64,000 nt of DNA from Acidobacteriaceae bacterium (GCA_903642265.1 CAHJWN010000005.1:1-64000), one strand, 5' to 3'. Shown: positions 24,453-34,876, numbered from the stretch's first letter. Numbers and translations: made by a program. The notes: generated by a model from the letters alone, not told the origin.

Positions 24453-25826
24453 ATGAGGGCGGCAGAACGTCAACTCGAACACCTGGACTTCCCTGAAGAT
24501 GACTTGAGTGCAGGGCAGGATTCCATCACGGCGTTGAAGCGGCAGGTAGCTGAAAGGCTTGCAGCGCATCGCTCGCGCCGCGGCCAGCAGGGTACTGCCA
24601 GTGTCGTGCCTGTTGCCGAGCCGAAGCCGGCGAAGTCAAACCGCATTGCGGCGGCGGTTGCAGAACGCTACGCCCAAACACAAAGCTATCGCGAATTTCT
24701 CGCAGCCGAAGCAGAGCGCGCCATTGGAGCAGCTCACGCGGCCGCTGAGATCGCCGCTCGTAATGCAGAAGCCATAACGGTGGCACAGCAAAGGCTTCTT
24801 GCAGAACTTGACCAGTGGGCTGAGCCGGAACCTCAGTCCGTTGACAAGCACCTTGCCCAACGCGCGAGTCAGATTGAGGGCCTTGCGAGCACTCTTGCAA
24901 ATGCGCCAGAGCAGGCCGCCCCGGAATGGTCTGATGCACCCCTGCAAGTCACTCACCCCATCGCAGGAGCCACCGTGCGGCTCTACCAGGATGTTGGTGT
25001 TCGTCAACCTTCATCGCCCAGAGGGCACGCGGACCACGCCGGACATGCAGATCCAGCCTTCGACGAAGAAGAAAACTATCTTCTTGATGACGAGATCGCG
25101 TTCCGGCAGACACCAGTATTTGCAGAGCCGGCCGGTCCGACCGTCCCGATACCAGCCAACCTGATCGAGTTTCCACGCCAGCTTGTAGCTCCCCGCAAGG
25201 CCCGGCCGCGCATCGCCGAGGGCCCGCTGCGCGAGGATGCCGACGCTGCTCCCGAAGCGGCACAGTTGCGCATCTTTGAAGTACAGGCTGACCAGATTGC
25301 AACAGCGGCCGTCGTGGGCGTCGAGACTGTCGTTCCGGAGTGGTCGACCATCCACCTTGATGCCTCGCCAGTCGCGGCCATCCCGGACGATCGGCCGGAG
25401 TTACAGGCCCTGCTGCCGCTCGAAACCGCTTCACTCAACCTTCGCTTTATGGCCGCGGCGGTCGATGGCTGCATCCTGGCAGCCGCAGCAATCGGCGTGA
25501 TCTCTGCCTTTGTGCTGCGGGTTGCTGAACTGCCCTCCCTGCCACTTGCGGCAATCGGAATAGGCGCAACGCTTCTTATCCTCTTTGTCCTGTACCAGCT
25601 GCTATTCTTTACCTTTTCAAACGCGACGCCGGGTATGCGCTATGCGCGTATCGGCCTTTGTACCTTCGCGGACGAGAATCCTACCCGGGCCCAGATGCGG
25701 CATCGTACGTGGGCCATCCTGCTGTCCGCCTGCCCGCTTGGCATTGGATTCATGTGGGCGTTGCTGGACGACGACCGGCTAAGCTGGCACGACCGCATCT
25801 CGCGCATGTACCAGCGCGGCTACTAG
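24453..25826 (+). CDS. RDD-family membrane protein with long disordered N-terminus
   Basis: A 457-residue protein. The first 300 residues are Ala/Glu/Gln-rich and probably partly coiled coil and disordered (residues about 60-150 are helical, many Ala and Glu). The C-terminal 130 residues are an RDD domain with Arg-Asp-Asp-type positions (LRFMAAAVDGCIL; TPGMRYARIGL; RLSWHDRISR) and three membrane helices. RDD proteins include cation antiporters and proteins of unknown function; no role can be assigned here. ATG 24453 has GGAG just upstream. It converges on the rlmI-like gene, leaving only four bases between. Confidence 0.85.
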   Translation: MRAAERQLEHLDFPEDDLSAGQDSITALKRQVAERLAAHRSRRGQQGTASVVPVAEPKPAKSNRIAAAVAERYAQTQSYREFLAAEAERAIGAAHAAAEIAARNAEAITVAQQRLLAELDQWAEPEPQSVDKHLAQRASQIEGLASTLANAPEQAAPEWSDAPLQVTHPIAGATVRLYQDVGVRQPSSPRGHADHAGHADPAFDEEENYLLDDEIAFRQTPVFAEPAGPTVPIPANLIEFPRQLVAPRKARPRIAEGPLREDADAAPEAAQLRIFEVQADQIATAAVVGVETVVPEWSTIHLDASPVAAIPDDRPELQALLPLETASLNLRFMAAAVDGCILAAAAIGVISAFVLRVAELPSLPLAAIGIGATLLILFVLYQLLFFTFSNATPGMRYARIGLCTFADENPTRAQMRHRTWAILLSACPLGIGFMWALLDDDRLSWHDRISRMYQRGY

Positions 25827-25830
25827 CAGC

Positions 25831-27129
25831 CTACGCGACCCTGCATATCACACACTTCAGATAGTTCGTCTCAGGCAGTGTAACGATCGATGGATGATCG
25901 GGAGCGGCACCGCGCGTCTCAAGTATCTGAACGCGACGCTTTGCATCAGAAGCCGCCGAGCCGATCGCATCCATGAATTCGATGAGTGGGACGTGGTGTG
26001 AACAGGAGCAGGTGACCAGGATCCCGCCAGGGCGAAGCATCTTCAACGCTCGCAGATTGAGTTCTTTGTAGCCACGCATTGCACCCTCGGCGGCGCGTTT
26101 CGTCTTGGCGAACGCGGGCGGATCGAGCACGATGGTATCGAAGCGCTCATGCGACGCTTCAAACTCGCGGAGGAGCTCAAAGGCATCGGCTTCGACCCAG
26201 TCGACAGATGCGCGCAGGTCTGAGTTCAGCGCCAGGTTACGGTCGGCCACTTCAAGTGCAGAGCGGCTCGCGTCGATGCCGGTGACCTGTTCGCAAGATT
26301 GAGCAAGATGCAGCGCGAAGCCGCCCTGGTAGGTGCAGACATCGAGCGCTCTGCCATGAGCGTAGATCGCAGCGGCGGCGTAGTTGCGTTGTTGATCGAG
26401 AAAGGCACCCGTCTTCTGCCCGGCTCCAGCATCGAAGTGGAATTGCAGGCCGTTGATGGTGAATTGCGTCTCCAGGATATTGATCTGCGTCTCCGGATCG
26501 GCCGCACCCGTAGCCCGTGCGTAAAGAGGTGTGGCCGATGGCGGACCCAGTTGCTCAAGCTCGCGAATCTTTGCATCAGGCCGCTCGACGATCGCTCGCA
26601 AATCAAACTGCTCCAGCAAGATCGCCCGCAGAGCGTGGCGCACATCATCCTGCGCTGTGCCTTGGGTGAGCAATTGCAGCACAACGAGGTCGTTGTAGCG
26701 GTCAGCAACTATCCCGGGAAGATTGTCTGCCTCGCTGAAGATGAGCCGGCATGCATTGCTTTCCAGGGAACGCGGTGAGAGCTCCCTTCGAAGTGCCAGT
26801 GCGGCTACAACACGTTCACGAAGCTGTTCCAGGTAAGCCGAACGAGAGAGCGATGGCGTTTCCGAGACGAGGCGAAGGGCTATCTGCGAGGAAGAGCTAT
26901 AAAGCGCCGTTCCGAGCGGAAAGCCTCGGGTGTCCATCACGGTTGCAAGGACACCGCCCGGAACCTCGGCAGCGCCCTCGGCGGGAATCAGCTCCTGAAG
27001 GTCCGAGCGGTATACCCACAGATGACCAGCGCGCAGGCGGTCGGCCGCGCGGCGCGAGATCACGGCGCCCGGGCCAGACTCCTGAGGACCGCCGGCCTGC
27101 GGCGAATGTCCTGTTGTAGCGCTCTTCAT
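25831..27129 (-). CDS. rlmI: RlmI-like 23S rRNA cytosine methyltransferase
   Basis: A 432-residue SAM-dependent methyltransferase of the RlmI/RlmK family, which makes 5-methylcytosine in 23S rRNA. The N-terminal PUA domain (residues about 22-100: ISRRAADRLRAGHLWVYRSD) is followed by a RlmI EEHEE-type linker and a Rossmann methyltransferase domain. The latter has ALDVCTYQGGFALHLAQ (SAM loop), the TIVLDPPAFAKTK motif and TCSCSHHV near the C-terminus with catalytic cysteine candidates. Length is slightly over the E. coli protein (396). Divergent from the flavoprotein gene. The exact target base is not provable from sequence. Confidence 0.85.
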   Translation of the reverse strand: MKSATTGHSPQAGGPQESGPGAVISRRAADRLRAGHLWVYRSDLQELIPAEGAAEVPGGVLATVMDTRGFPLGTALYSSSSQIALRLVSETPSLSRSAYLEQLRERVVAALALRRELSPRSLESNACRLIFSEADNLPGIVADRYNDLVVLQLLTQGTAQDDVRHALRAILLEQFDLRAIVERPDAKIRELEQLGPPSATPLYARATGAADPETQINILETQFTINGLQFHFDAGAGQKTGAFLDQQRNYAAAAIYAHGRALDVCTYQGGFALHLAQSCEQVTGIDASRSALEVADRNLALNSDLRASVDWVEADAFELLREFEASHERFDTIVLDPPAFAKTKRAAEGAMRGYKELNLRALKMLRPGGILVTCSCSHHVPLIEFMDAIGSAASDAKRRVQILETRGAAPDHPSIVTLPETNYLKCVICRVA

Positions 27130-27181
27130 CTCCTTATGGTCGCATGCTGGAGCGTTACAGCCGAGAAACTAGAATAGAGAC

Positions 27182-28402
27182 GTGACCGACCACGCCAGCG
27201 CCAACTCCAGCAGTCTTCAGCAAACCGATGTGCTCGTTCTGGGCGCAGGCGCGGCGGGTTTGACGTGCGCCTTTGAGGCGGGGCAACGTGGACGCAGCGT
27301 AACCGTTCTGGATCATGCCGATAAAGTCGGCAAAAAGATCCTGATCTCCGGCGGTGGCCGATGTAACTTCACCAATCTGCATACACGAGCGGAAAACTTC
27401 CTCTCCGACAACCCGCACTTTGCCCGGTCGGCGCTGGCCCGCTTTACACCCGCCGACATGGTTGCACTGGTCGAAAAGCACGGCATCGCGTATCACGAGA
27501 AGACATTGGGTCAGCTCTTCTGTGATCGCTCTGCATCGGAAATCGTGGCCATGCTGGAACGCGAATGCGCGGAGGCGAGGGTCAACATACTGACCGGGAC
27601 GCGCGTGATCTCCGTAGCTCCTTATGACGAGTCAGGTCGCCGTTTTCGCGTAGAAACATCGCGAGGAACCTTCCTGTCGCGATCGCTGGTGGTCGCAACC
27701 GGCGGGCTGTCTATACCAAAGATGGGCGCTACGGCGCTGGGGTACGACATTGCCAAGCAGTTCGGACTTAGAATCGTGCCTTGCCGCCCAGGGTTGGTGC
27801 CACTGGTTCTTGACGGAAAAGACCTGGAACGATGGAGCGATCTTTCCGGACTCTCCGCCGAAGTTGTTGTGCGGAGCGCAACCAGAAAGTTGAAGACAAG
27901 CTTTCGCGAGAAGATGCTGATCACGCATCGTGGTCTCAGCGGTCCGGCAATCCTGCAGATATCCTCCTTCTGGACCTCTGACGAGGCAATTGAGCTCGAC
28001 CTTGCGCCGGACCAGAATATCTTTGCTTCCCTGATGCAATCCAATTCGACACGCAACGCAACATCGGCGGTGAGTGCACTGCGCAGCGTCTTGCCGGCGC
28101 GCATGGCGGAACGCTGGATGACCCTGAACCTGCCTGTGAGCTGGACAAACGCCTCGCTCAATGCGGTCGAGCAGAAGATCCATGCGTGGAAGCTGAAGCC
28201 TGCAGGCACGGAGGGCTACGCAAAGGCGGAGGTGACGGCGGGGGGCGTAGATACGCGCGAACTCGATGCAAAGACGATGGAGAGCCGCCAGGTGCCTGGG
28301 CTCAGCTTTATCGGCGAGGTCGTCGACGTGACGGGCTGGCTGGGCGGATACAACTTTCAATGGGCGTGGGCATCAGGAGTCTGTGCGGGCCGGGCAGTGT
28401 AA
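27182..28402 (+). CDS. FAD-dependent oxidoreductase of the BaiN/HI0933 (YhiN) family
   Basis: A 406-residue flavoprotein. The N-terminal Rossmann motif (VLVLGAGAAGLTCAFEAGQR) binds FAD; DHADKVGKKILISGGGRCNF is the conserved HI0933 signature. LVVATGGLSIPKMGATALG and the C-terminal FIGEVVDVTGWLGGYNFQWA are also typical. The reaction is uncharacterised for most members; some gut homologues (BaiN) reduce bile acids, but no such role is implied here. The start is a GTG at 27182. It is divergent from rlmI by 52 bp and converges on the large surface protein gene. Confidence 0.88.
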   Translation: MTDHASANSSSLQQTDVLVLGAGAAGLTCAFEAGQRGRSVTVLDHADKVGKKILISGGGRCNFTNLHTRAENFLSDNPHFARSALARFTPADMVALVEKHGIAYHEKTLGQLFCDRSASEIVAMLERECAEARVNILTGTRVISVAPYDESGRRFRVETSRGTFLSRSLVVATGGLSIPKMGATALGYDIAKQFGLRIVPCRPGLVPLVLDGKDLERWSDLSGLSAEVVVRSATRKLKTSFREKMLITHRGLSGPAILQISSFWTSDEAIELDLAPDQNIFASLMQSNSTRNATSAVSALRSVLPARMAERWMTLNLPVSWTNASLNAVEQKIHAWKLKPAGTEGYAKAEVTAGGVDTRELDAKTMESRQVPGLSFIGEVVDVTGWLGGYNFQWAWASGVCAGRAV

Positions 28403-28408
28403 GCCAAT

Positions 28409-31400
28409 CTACTTAACGACGAGTGTGACCGCTACCGAACGTGTCAAGCCTGCGCTGGTTGCGGAGACTGTGATGATGTAGCTTCCGTTCGGTGTGAGCG
28501 GGGATGGTGGCCCGGTGCCGGACCCTCCGCCGCCACCCGGAATGATGCGGCCCGATCCGCACCCGATGCTGCTGAAAAGGCTCGCCGTCAGTATCAGGCT
28601 TAGCAGCGCGCGAAGTGCGGTAGGCCTCGAGCGAAGCAGCGACATTCGAGAGACCAGGAAGCCCAGCGGCAGGAGTGTTGCCCACCACTCGCGGTGAGAG
28701 TGACTCGGGACGGGTAGGGACGCGTTGGTGGAGACGCCTGTCTCAACGGTAGCGGCAATCGTTGCCGTTCCGCCCAACGGAACACTGGAAGGAACCACGG
28801 TGCATGTTGCGTTGGCCGGTGCACCGATGCATGTGAGTGCCGCTGTGCCGGGAGTGCCCGCGACAGAACTAAGAAGGAGTGGATAAACCGCCGATGCTCC
28901 GCTGGCTACGGTGACGCTGGATGCGCCGTTCGCCATAAGAGTGAAGTCAATGCCGACTCCCGTGAGGTTCACCGTCTGAGGTGACCCGGTCGCGTCGTCC
29001 ATAACGGCGAGAGTGCCGGTGCGGGTACCGGCGACAGTCGGCGCAAAGACAGCCTGGATGGTGCACGACGATCCGGACGGAACGCTCTGCTGGCAACTGT
29101 TCAGGGTGCCAGGAAGCATAAAGTCGCCGGTGACTGTGATCCCGCCAATAACCAGTGGTGATCCCCCTGAATTGGACAGCGTAACAGTCTGGGCTGCGGA
29201 GAGTTGCGCGACTCCGGTGGCGGCAAAGGTCAAGCCCGCTGCAGGCGTAAGCGAGACGCCGGGCGCTGGAAGTCCGCTGCCGGTGAGAGCAACAGTCTGC
29301 GAGCGAAACTGGTCGGACACCGTGAGGAGGCCGGTGGAGGCACCGATTGTTGCAGGATTGAAGGCGACCGCGATAGCGCAGCTTGCGTGGCCGGCCAAAC
29401 TCGGTCCGCAGTGGTTGTTTGCCGTAAAGCTGCCTGCACTGACCTGCACGGCAATCAGCGTAAGTGCGTTGTCGCCAGCGTTTGTGAGCGTCACCGCCTG
29501 TGTAGCACTCGTCGTGCTTACCTGCTGAGGTGCGAAGGTTAGCGATTGCGGGGTGAGAACGTCGGTAGCTGTACCAGCGCCGATGCCAGTCAGAGTGGCT
29601 GTCTGGGTGCCAGCTGAATCGGTAATCGAGAGTACGCCGCTGCGGACGCCTGACGTGGTTGGACTGAACACAATGGCCACGGTGCAACCGGTTGATCCGG
29701 GAAGTGAGATTCCACAGGTGTCAGCCTGGATTGTGAAGTCGCCCGAGATGGTGGGTTGCTGCAGCATAGCCGCAACTCCGCCCGTGTTTGAAATGGTTAC
29801 ATTTAGCGGTGGAGAACTGGACGCACCCAAGGTTACGGTGCCAAACGATGCGCTCACGGGATCAAGCACGATGGATGCGAGCGCTTCGCCCATGCCGGTG
29901 ATCGCGACCGTGGCTTGGAGCGCAGTATTGCCACCGGAAGTGCTCCCGATGACGGTCAACGTTCCAGAACGGGCACCGGAGGCGATCGGCAGAAATCTGA
30001 CTTGGATGGAACAGGTCGCGGAGCCAGTGAGCGATTTGCCTGCGCAGGAGTTTGATTCGGTAAAGTCACCGGTGATGGCGACGCTCGTGACAGTCACCTG
30101 ACCAATGCCGAGGTTGGAGATCTGAACGGCCTGCGCTGAAGAGCTCTGCCCCAGCGCCGTCCCAGTAAAGCTAAGTACAGAAGGCGCGAGGCCGAGAGTC
30201 GGCGGAGCGACTCCGAAGCCAGAGAGCGAAACAGTCTGTGAACGGAACTGATCAGAGACAATGAGCAATCCAGAGGTTGCGCCGTTGATCGTAGGCGTGG
30301 ATGCAACCGAGATCGTGCAACTGGAATGACCGGCCAGCATGGGTCCGCAGGCGTCTACCGCAGTAAAGTTTCCTCCGGTGACCTGCGCTGCGATCAGGGT
30401 CAAGGTTGTATCTCCGGTGTTGGTGAGGGTGACAGCCTGCGAGACGCTGGATGACCCAACCTGCTGCGATGTAAAGCTCAGAGCCGTAGGCCCCAGGCCA
30501 TCAGTGGCCGACGATGCTCCGATTCCAGTGAGGCCTGCAGTGTGGACACCCAACGAATCCGTGATGGAGAGTGTGCCAGTACGAGTGCCTGAAGCCGCAG
30601 GCGTGAAGACAACAGCCAGGGTGCATGCAGTGAAGGCTGCAAGCGTGTTGGTACAGGTGTTGGCGGACACGCGGAAGTCGCCCGAGATGGTTGGAGGAGA
30701 GAGCGTTGTTGTCACACCCCCGGTGTTGGCGACAGTGAGGTTCTGCACCGGACTGCTTGCGCCCAGGATGACAGTGCCAAAGCTTGCCATGCTGGGCGTG
30801 AAAACGATTGCGGGCGGAGCTAACCCGACGCCTGCTAGCGATGCCGTTGCTTGCTGGCCAGCAACGCTGCCAAGCAGGTTGATTGAGCCGGTGACTGCTC
30901 CTGCCGAGATAGGAGAAAAGGTGATCTGCAGCGTACATCCAGAGTCACCGGTGAGCACCGCTGTGGAGCAATTATCCGTTTCGGTGAACGGACCGGTGGT
31001 GGCGACAGTAGAGATGGTCACTTGCCCGCTGCCCGAGTTCGAAACGGCAATCGTCTGAGTTGGGGAGCTTCGACCAGTCGCCGTAGGCGGAAAACTGAGC
31101 GTGGCCGGGGAAAGTCTCACTCCCGGTGGAGCAGTGCCAGTGCCAGAGAGCGCAACGGTTTGCGACCGTTCTTGATCGGACACGACGAGCGCACCTGTCA
31201 GTTGCCCTGCGGACTTAGGAGCGAATGCGATCTGCATGACGCACGTCGCGTGACCGCTGAGTGAGTTGCCGCAGCCGTTGATGACGGTGAAGTCTCCCGT
31301 CCCAATCTGCGCAGCAATTAACGTGAGCACGGAATCGCCGGAATTGACCAGGGTGAGTGTCTTGCTGGCACTCGCGGTACCGACAAGCTGCGTAGCAAAG

Positions 31401-34400
31401 CTAAACGAAAGCGGCGACAGGCTGTCAGTTGCCGCGGATGCTCCGCGACCGGTGAGCGAGACGGCCTGCGTGCCGGCCGAGTCAATAACGATCAGGCTGC
31501 CGTTTCGCGTACCGGCGCCTGTCGGACTGAATACCATCGAAAGGCTGCAACCCACTCCTGAGGGCAGCGACGCAGCGCACGTGCTGGCTACGATCTGGAA
31601 GTCCCCCGCGATGGCAGGAGGCTGCAGCGTTGCCGCCGCGCCGCCGGTGTTCGAGAGAGTGATGTTCTGCGCAGCGGTCGTCTGACCTACCATGGCTAAA
31701 CCGAAGTCCAGGTTCAGCGGGTTTAGAACCACTGTCGGGGCCGACACGCCAACGCCTGTGAGGCTTGCGGTAGCTTGACCGCCAGCAATGTTCGCGAAAA
31801 ATGTCAAAACGCCTGTGTTGGAGCCCGTAGCTATCGCGTGAAAGACGACCTGGACGGAACAGCTATCCCCAGGCACCAGGGAAGCACCAGCGCAGTCATC
31901 GAACTCCGCAAAGGAGCCGGTCGTCGCAAGCGCGCTCAGGATCAGGGGCGCCGTGCCGATGTTCGTGACGGTGATACTTTGCGGGGCGCTGTCACTCCCA
32001 ACCATCTGTGCGGCAAAGCTGAGCGAGCCGGGCATCAACGCAATCTGCGCGCTGGTGGGTGGCGCTGCGGTGAGCAACGGGATCTGCCAGATGCCACGAC
32101 CGTAAGTTGCGGCACGAAGTAGCCCTGTAGAGGAGCCGCCAGCCGGAAGCGCGGCAGCGACTGAGAGTTGAACAACCGGTGCGTTTGGTAAGCCCACGCC
32201 CAAAATGTCCCAGCAATTCTGGGTAGAGCATGTGGTGACCTGGGAGGTGACATAAACCCCTGTATCCATTGCGATGTAGACGGAATTGGAGTCGTTCGGA
32301 TCAGTCGCGACGCTGTTCGCCGGAGCGTTCGGCAGATTTGAAGTGACGTTGGTCCAATGAGCTCCTGCGTCAATGGAGCGGTAGAGGTGAGGCGCGTTCA
32401 CGCCGTTCCCGGCAAAGCCCATCACCGTCGCATACACGGTCCTACCCGTGGGATCGTGAGCATCAACAACCACAGAGGAGATGTCGAAGCCGGCAGGATT
32501 GAACACACCGTCATCCGCAGCGTCGTTTGCCACAGGAGACAGTGCCAGGTCCGACCAGGCAGTCAAAGCAGTCGCCATGTTAGCGGCAGAGGTAGAAAAG
32601 ATGTGCCCGCCGAAGTCTCCGCCTCCATCATAGGTTCCGGCAAGCCCGGCATAGAGTGCTTCCGAGCCGGAGTTCGGTGCAGGCAGGCCGGTTGCTGTCG
32701 GGCCACCTGCGCTCAAGGCTCGCACGTAGGCGTTGTCGATGCCGCAGGAGGAGTTTTGCGAAGCGCCGAACTCCTTGCTTAGGACGTTTGTGGCCGACCA
32801 CGAAGAGCCGCTGGTCGCGGCACCGCGCCAAAGCCTGCAGGTCCCGATGACTACGTCCGAGGTCAGAGCAGGATCGAGAATCCACGGAGCATCGATCAGC
32901 GAATCATCTTCGCCTGTTTGAGCAGGTCCGACGGTTGGCAGGCCCACGAAGTCTGAAGAGGTGCACTCAGGTCCTTTGCTGCAATACGCGATGCTGACAC
33001 CCGGGCCGGTCGAGATGTACCAGTTGGTTGGCGTGAGTGGATCGATGGCCGTAGCTCCTCCTTCACCGGCTGCAAGTTGCGGCCAGGGAGCATTCGATCC
33101 AGCGCTGGATGTCGCTGCCGTGCCATTCGCGCCGGCGCCGACCAGCAGTGTGTTGGCATCGGTCGGATGCTGTGAAAAGCTCACAACCTCGGTCAGCGAT
33201 CCAATGCCACCGTTCAGATCCTGGAAGTGAGTCGCATCATCTGAGGAACACGGCGACTGCTGCTGGTTGACGCCATCTGTCGAGCGCCAGAGGCCACCAT
33301 CGTTGCCAATGTAAAGCAGCGGTGATGTGCCCGCCAGCACTGCAAGTGCGTGCTGTGATGGTGCAACGCGAGCGGGTGCAGAGCACCCGTTCTCCGTGTT
33401 TGTCGTGTTGCGGAAGTTGCATCCGGAAACGAGCGAGCACCTGTACAGATCAACCGTGCCTGCAAAGACAAGCGTGTCCGAGCCTGAAGCTACGGCCGCA
33501 AGCGAAAGATCGTAGTCACCTTGCAGAACTGTCTTATCCGACTGTTCAAGTGGCGTGGTGTTGAGTTTAGAAGTGAATGTCAGGGAGTTGCGGGAGCAGG
33601 CAGTGCCGGACGCAGCACAGATATCGCGCCAGATGCCCTGGTCCCGCAACTGAGCATCGACCGTGAAGGCGAACGTGTCGCCGCTGACCGGCTCTACAGC
33701 AAGTGTTCCGCGGAAAACAGGACACGCTGTGCTGCCAGTCTGGCCTGGGTTCACGGGGCATGCTGACGCTGTAAGACCTGTGCCGGGCTGAACGGCAAGA
33801 CGAGTCCAGGCCGCTCCGTCTGTTGACTCGTAGTAGCCGTGGTATCGAACCGCAGCGTAGAACCGCTGCCGCATTGCGTTCCAGACGACAGCCGTCGCTG
33901 CGTTGCCGCCGGAGTTCAATCCGGTGCTTTGCGGCCGTTGCACGATCTGGTTTCCATCCTTGATCGTGGCCATCTGCCACGTGACCCCTGCATCGTTTGA
34001 GTAGTAGAGACCAGGTACGCTCTGGGTTGCGGATGGCGCGTTGACCAGTTCCCCTTCAGCCGCGTCTGAGACGGCGGCTACCGCGACGTTTGGCGAGAGG
34101 GTGTTCCAGGCGAATGCCGCAAACCCAAGGCCAACAAACGAGTGCGTTCCGTAAACACCATCCTGCGATTGATGGATCAGTGTCCAGGTGGCTCCCCCAT
34201 CGGCAGAGCGAAGTATGCCGCTGCCATAGTAGGAGTCCAGGGCGTCGTTTGGATCTCCAGTGCCAGCAAGGATCACGCCGTTTCCAATACTCAGCGCTCC
34301 GATGCTGAGTGACGGAATGGTATTGGTACCGAGATCAGGGCTGAATACAGGCAATGTATCAGTGACGGGTGTAAAGGTAACGCTGGAGGCGGCGGCGTTC

Positions 34401-34876
34401 GTCGACTTCCAGACACCGCCACCTGTAGTTCCGATATACACCGTATTCCCGGTCTGGTCGGCGGGATCAATCGCAATCGAGGTGACGCGTCCGGTCACAT
34501 TGGCATAAGCGAGGCTGCTGATCTGGAGTGGTCCCAGTTCTTGCCATATACCGGTAAGCGCGGTAGCGCGAGGCTGGTTCAGCATCGCAGCATGTTGCTG
34601 ACGTGCGCGGTCCATAGCAGCGGCAGGGCGCAACTGCAGTGGAGATGCTCTGCCTGTAAGGAACTTCTTTGTGCGCAGAGAATGAGAAGCGCTGCCGGGT
34701 AACCTGACTGCAGGTGGCAGTGACAGTGCCTGGGCCTGGGCGTATCCGTGCCCCCTGGAGATCGCGAATGCCGCGGACAGCACGGCGAAACATACTGATG
34801 CGCAGATGATCGCGGCGCGGCAGCGTCTCTTTACTAAGGTCGCCGATTGGAAGCAATAATGGACGCTCTGGCGCAT
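28409..34876 (-). CDS. giant surface protein: beta-propeller plus ten choice-of-anchor-D domains
   Basis: A 2155-residue secreted protein. A signal peptide (hydrophobic stretch IICASVCFAVLSAAFAI) is followed by a sialidase/VPS10-like beta-propeller of about 850 residues with repeated 'S.DGG.TW' elements (RSADGGATWTLIHQS; YSNDAGVTWQMATI; RSIDAGAHWTNVTS). Then ten Ig-like choice-of-anchor-D domains of about 100 residues follow (nt about 28930-32070). These are arranged as three A-B-C units plus one final domain. The C-terminus has a hydrophobic hairpin, IGCGSG, a Gly-rich stretch and a short beta-strand tail. ATG 34876 has GGAG seven bases upstream; another ATG lies at 34903. Cell-surface or adhesive function is inference. 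Confidence 0.8.
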   Translation of the reverse strand: MRQSVHYCFQSATLVKRRCRAAIICASVCFAVLSAAFAISRGHGYAQAQALSLPPAVRLPGSASHSLRTKKFLTGRASPLQLRPAAAMDRARQQHAAMLNQPRATALTGIWQELGPLQISSLAYANVTGRVTSIAIDPADQTGNTVYIGTTGGGVWKSTNAAASSVTFTPVTDTLPVFSPDLGTNTIPSLSIGALSIGNGVILAGTGDPNDALDSYYGSGILRSADGGATWTLIHQSQDGVYGTHSFVGLGFAAFAWNTLSPNVAVAAVSDAAEGELVNAPSATQSVPGLYYSNDAGVTWQMATIKDGNQIVQRPQSTGLNSGGNAATAVVWNAMRQRFYAAVRYHGYYESTDGAAWTRLAVQPGTGLTASACPVNPGQTGSTACPVFRGTLAVEPVSGDTFAFTVDAQLRDQGIWRDICAASGTACSRNSLTFTSKLNTTPLEQSDKTVLQGDYDLSLAAVASGSDTLVFAGTVDLYRCSLVSGCNFRNTTNTENGCSAPARVAPSQHALAVLAGTSPLLYIGNDGGLWRSTDGVNQQQSPCSSDDATHFQDLNGGIGSLTEVVSFSQHPTDANTLLVGAGANGTAATSSAGSNAPWPQLAAGEGGATAIDPLTPTNWYISTGPGVSIAYCSKGPECTSSDFVGLPTVGPAQTGEDDSLIDAPWILDPALTSDVVIGTCRLWRGAATSGSSWSATNVLSKEFGASQNSSCGIDNAYVRALSAGGPTATGLPAPNSGSEALYAGLAGTYDGGGDFGGHIFSTSAANMATALTAWSDLALSPVANDAADDGVFNPAGFDISSVVVDAHDPTGRTVYATVMGFAGNGVNAPHLYRSIDAGAHWTNVTSNLPNAPANSVATDPNDSNSVYIAMDTGVYVTSQVTTCSTQNCWDILGVGLPNAPVVQLSVAAALPAGGSSTGLLRAATYGRGIWQIPLLTAAPPTSAQIALMPGSLSFAAQMVGSDSAPQSITVTNIGTAPLILSALATTGSFAEFDDCAGASLVPGDSCSVQVVFHAIATGSNTGVLTFFANIAGGQATASLTGVGVSAPTVVLNPLNLDFGLAMVGQTTAAQNITLSNTGGAAATLQPPAIAGDFQIVASTCAASLPSGVGCSLSMVFSPTGAGTRNGSLIVIDSAGTQAVSLTGRGASAATDSLSPLSFSFATQLVGTASASKTLTLVNSGDSVLTLIAAQIGTGDFTVINGCGNSLSGHATCVMQIAFAPKSAGQLTGALVVSDQERSQTVALSGTGTAPPGVRLSPATLSFPPTATGRSSPTQTIAVSNSGSGQVTISTVATTGPFTETDNCSTAVLTGDSGCTLQITFSPISAGAVTGSINLLGSVAGQQATASLAGVGLAPPAIVFTPSMASFGTVILGASSPVQNLTVANTGGVTTTLSPPTISGDFRVSANTCTNTLAAFTACTLAVVFTPAASGTRTGTLSITDSLGVHTAGLTGIGASSATDGLGPTALSFTSQQVGSSSVSQAVTLTNTGDTTLTLIAAQVTGGNFTAVDACGPMLAGHSSCTISVASTPTINGATSGLLIVSDQFRSQTVSLSGFGVAPPTLGLAPSVLSFTGTALGQSSSAQAVQISNLGIGQVTVTSVAITGDFTESNSCAGKSLTGSATCSIQVRFLPIASGARSGTLTVIGSTSGGNTALQATVAITGMGEALASIVLDPVSASFGTVTLGASSSPPLNVTISNTGGVAAMLQQPTISGDFTIQADTCGISLPGSTGCTVAIVFSPTTSGVRSGVLSITDSAGTQTATLTGIGAGTATDVLTPQSLTFAPQQVSTTSATQAVTLTNAGDNALTLIAVQVSAGSFTANNHCGPSLAGHASCAIAVAFNPATIGASTGLLTVSDQFRSQTVALTGSGLPAPGVSLTPAAGLTFAATGVAQLSAAQTVTLSNSGGSPLVIGGITVTGDFMLPGTLNSCQQSVPSGSSCTIQAVFAPTVAGTRTGTLAVMDDATGSPQTVNLTGVGIDFTLMANGASSVTVASGASAVYPLLLSSVAGTPGTAALTCIGAPANATCTVVPSSVPLGGTATIAATVETGVSTNASLPVPSHSHREWWATLLPLGFLVSRMSLLRSRPTALRALLSLILTASLFSSIGCGSGRIIPGGGGGSGTGPPSPLTPNGSYIITVSATSAGLTRSVAVTLVVK
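28930..32070 (-). repeat. three-domain higher-order repeat inside the giant surface protein gene
   Basis: Units start near 32060, 31137 and 30210 with a last partial unit from 29275, giving a period of about 925-935 bp (about 310 codons). Domain types are recognised by signatures: A 'TGSF/TGPF/TGDF' with E..-C; B 'NTGG...PP/QP.I.GDF'; C 'LTLIA.QV' followed by GH.SC and SDQ.RSQTV. Amino-acid similarity is high between units but far from identical. Confidence 0.8.

Noticed and set aside
28930-32070. Regular repeats considered as a CRISPR array or non-coding satellite
   Set aside because: The period is about 310 bp per domain and the repeats are coding, diverged and in one continuous frame of Ig-like domains.
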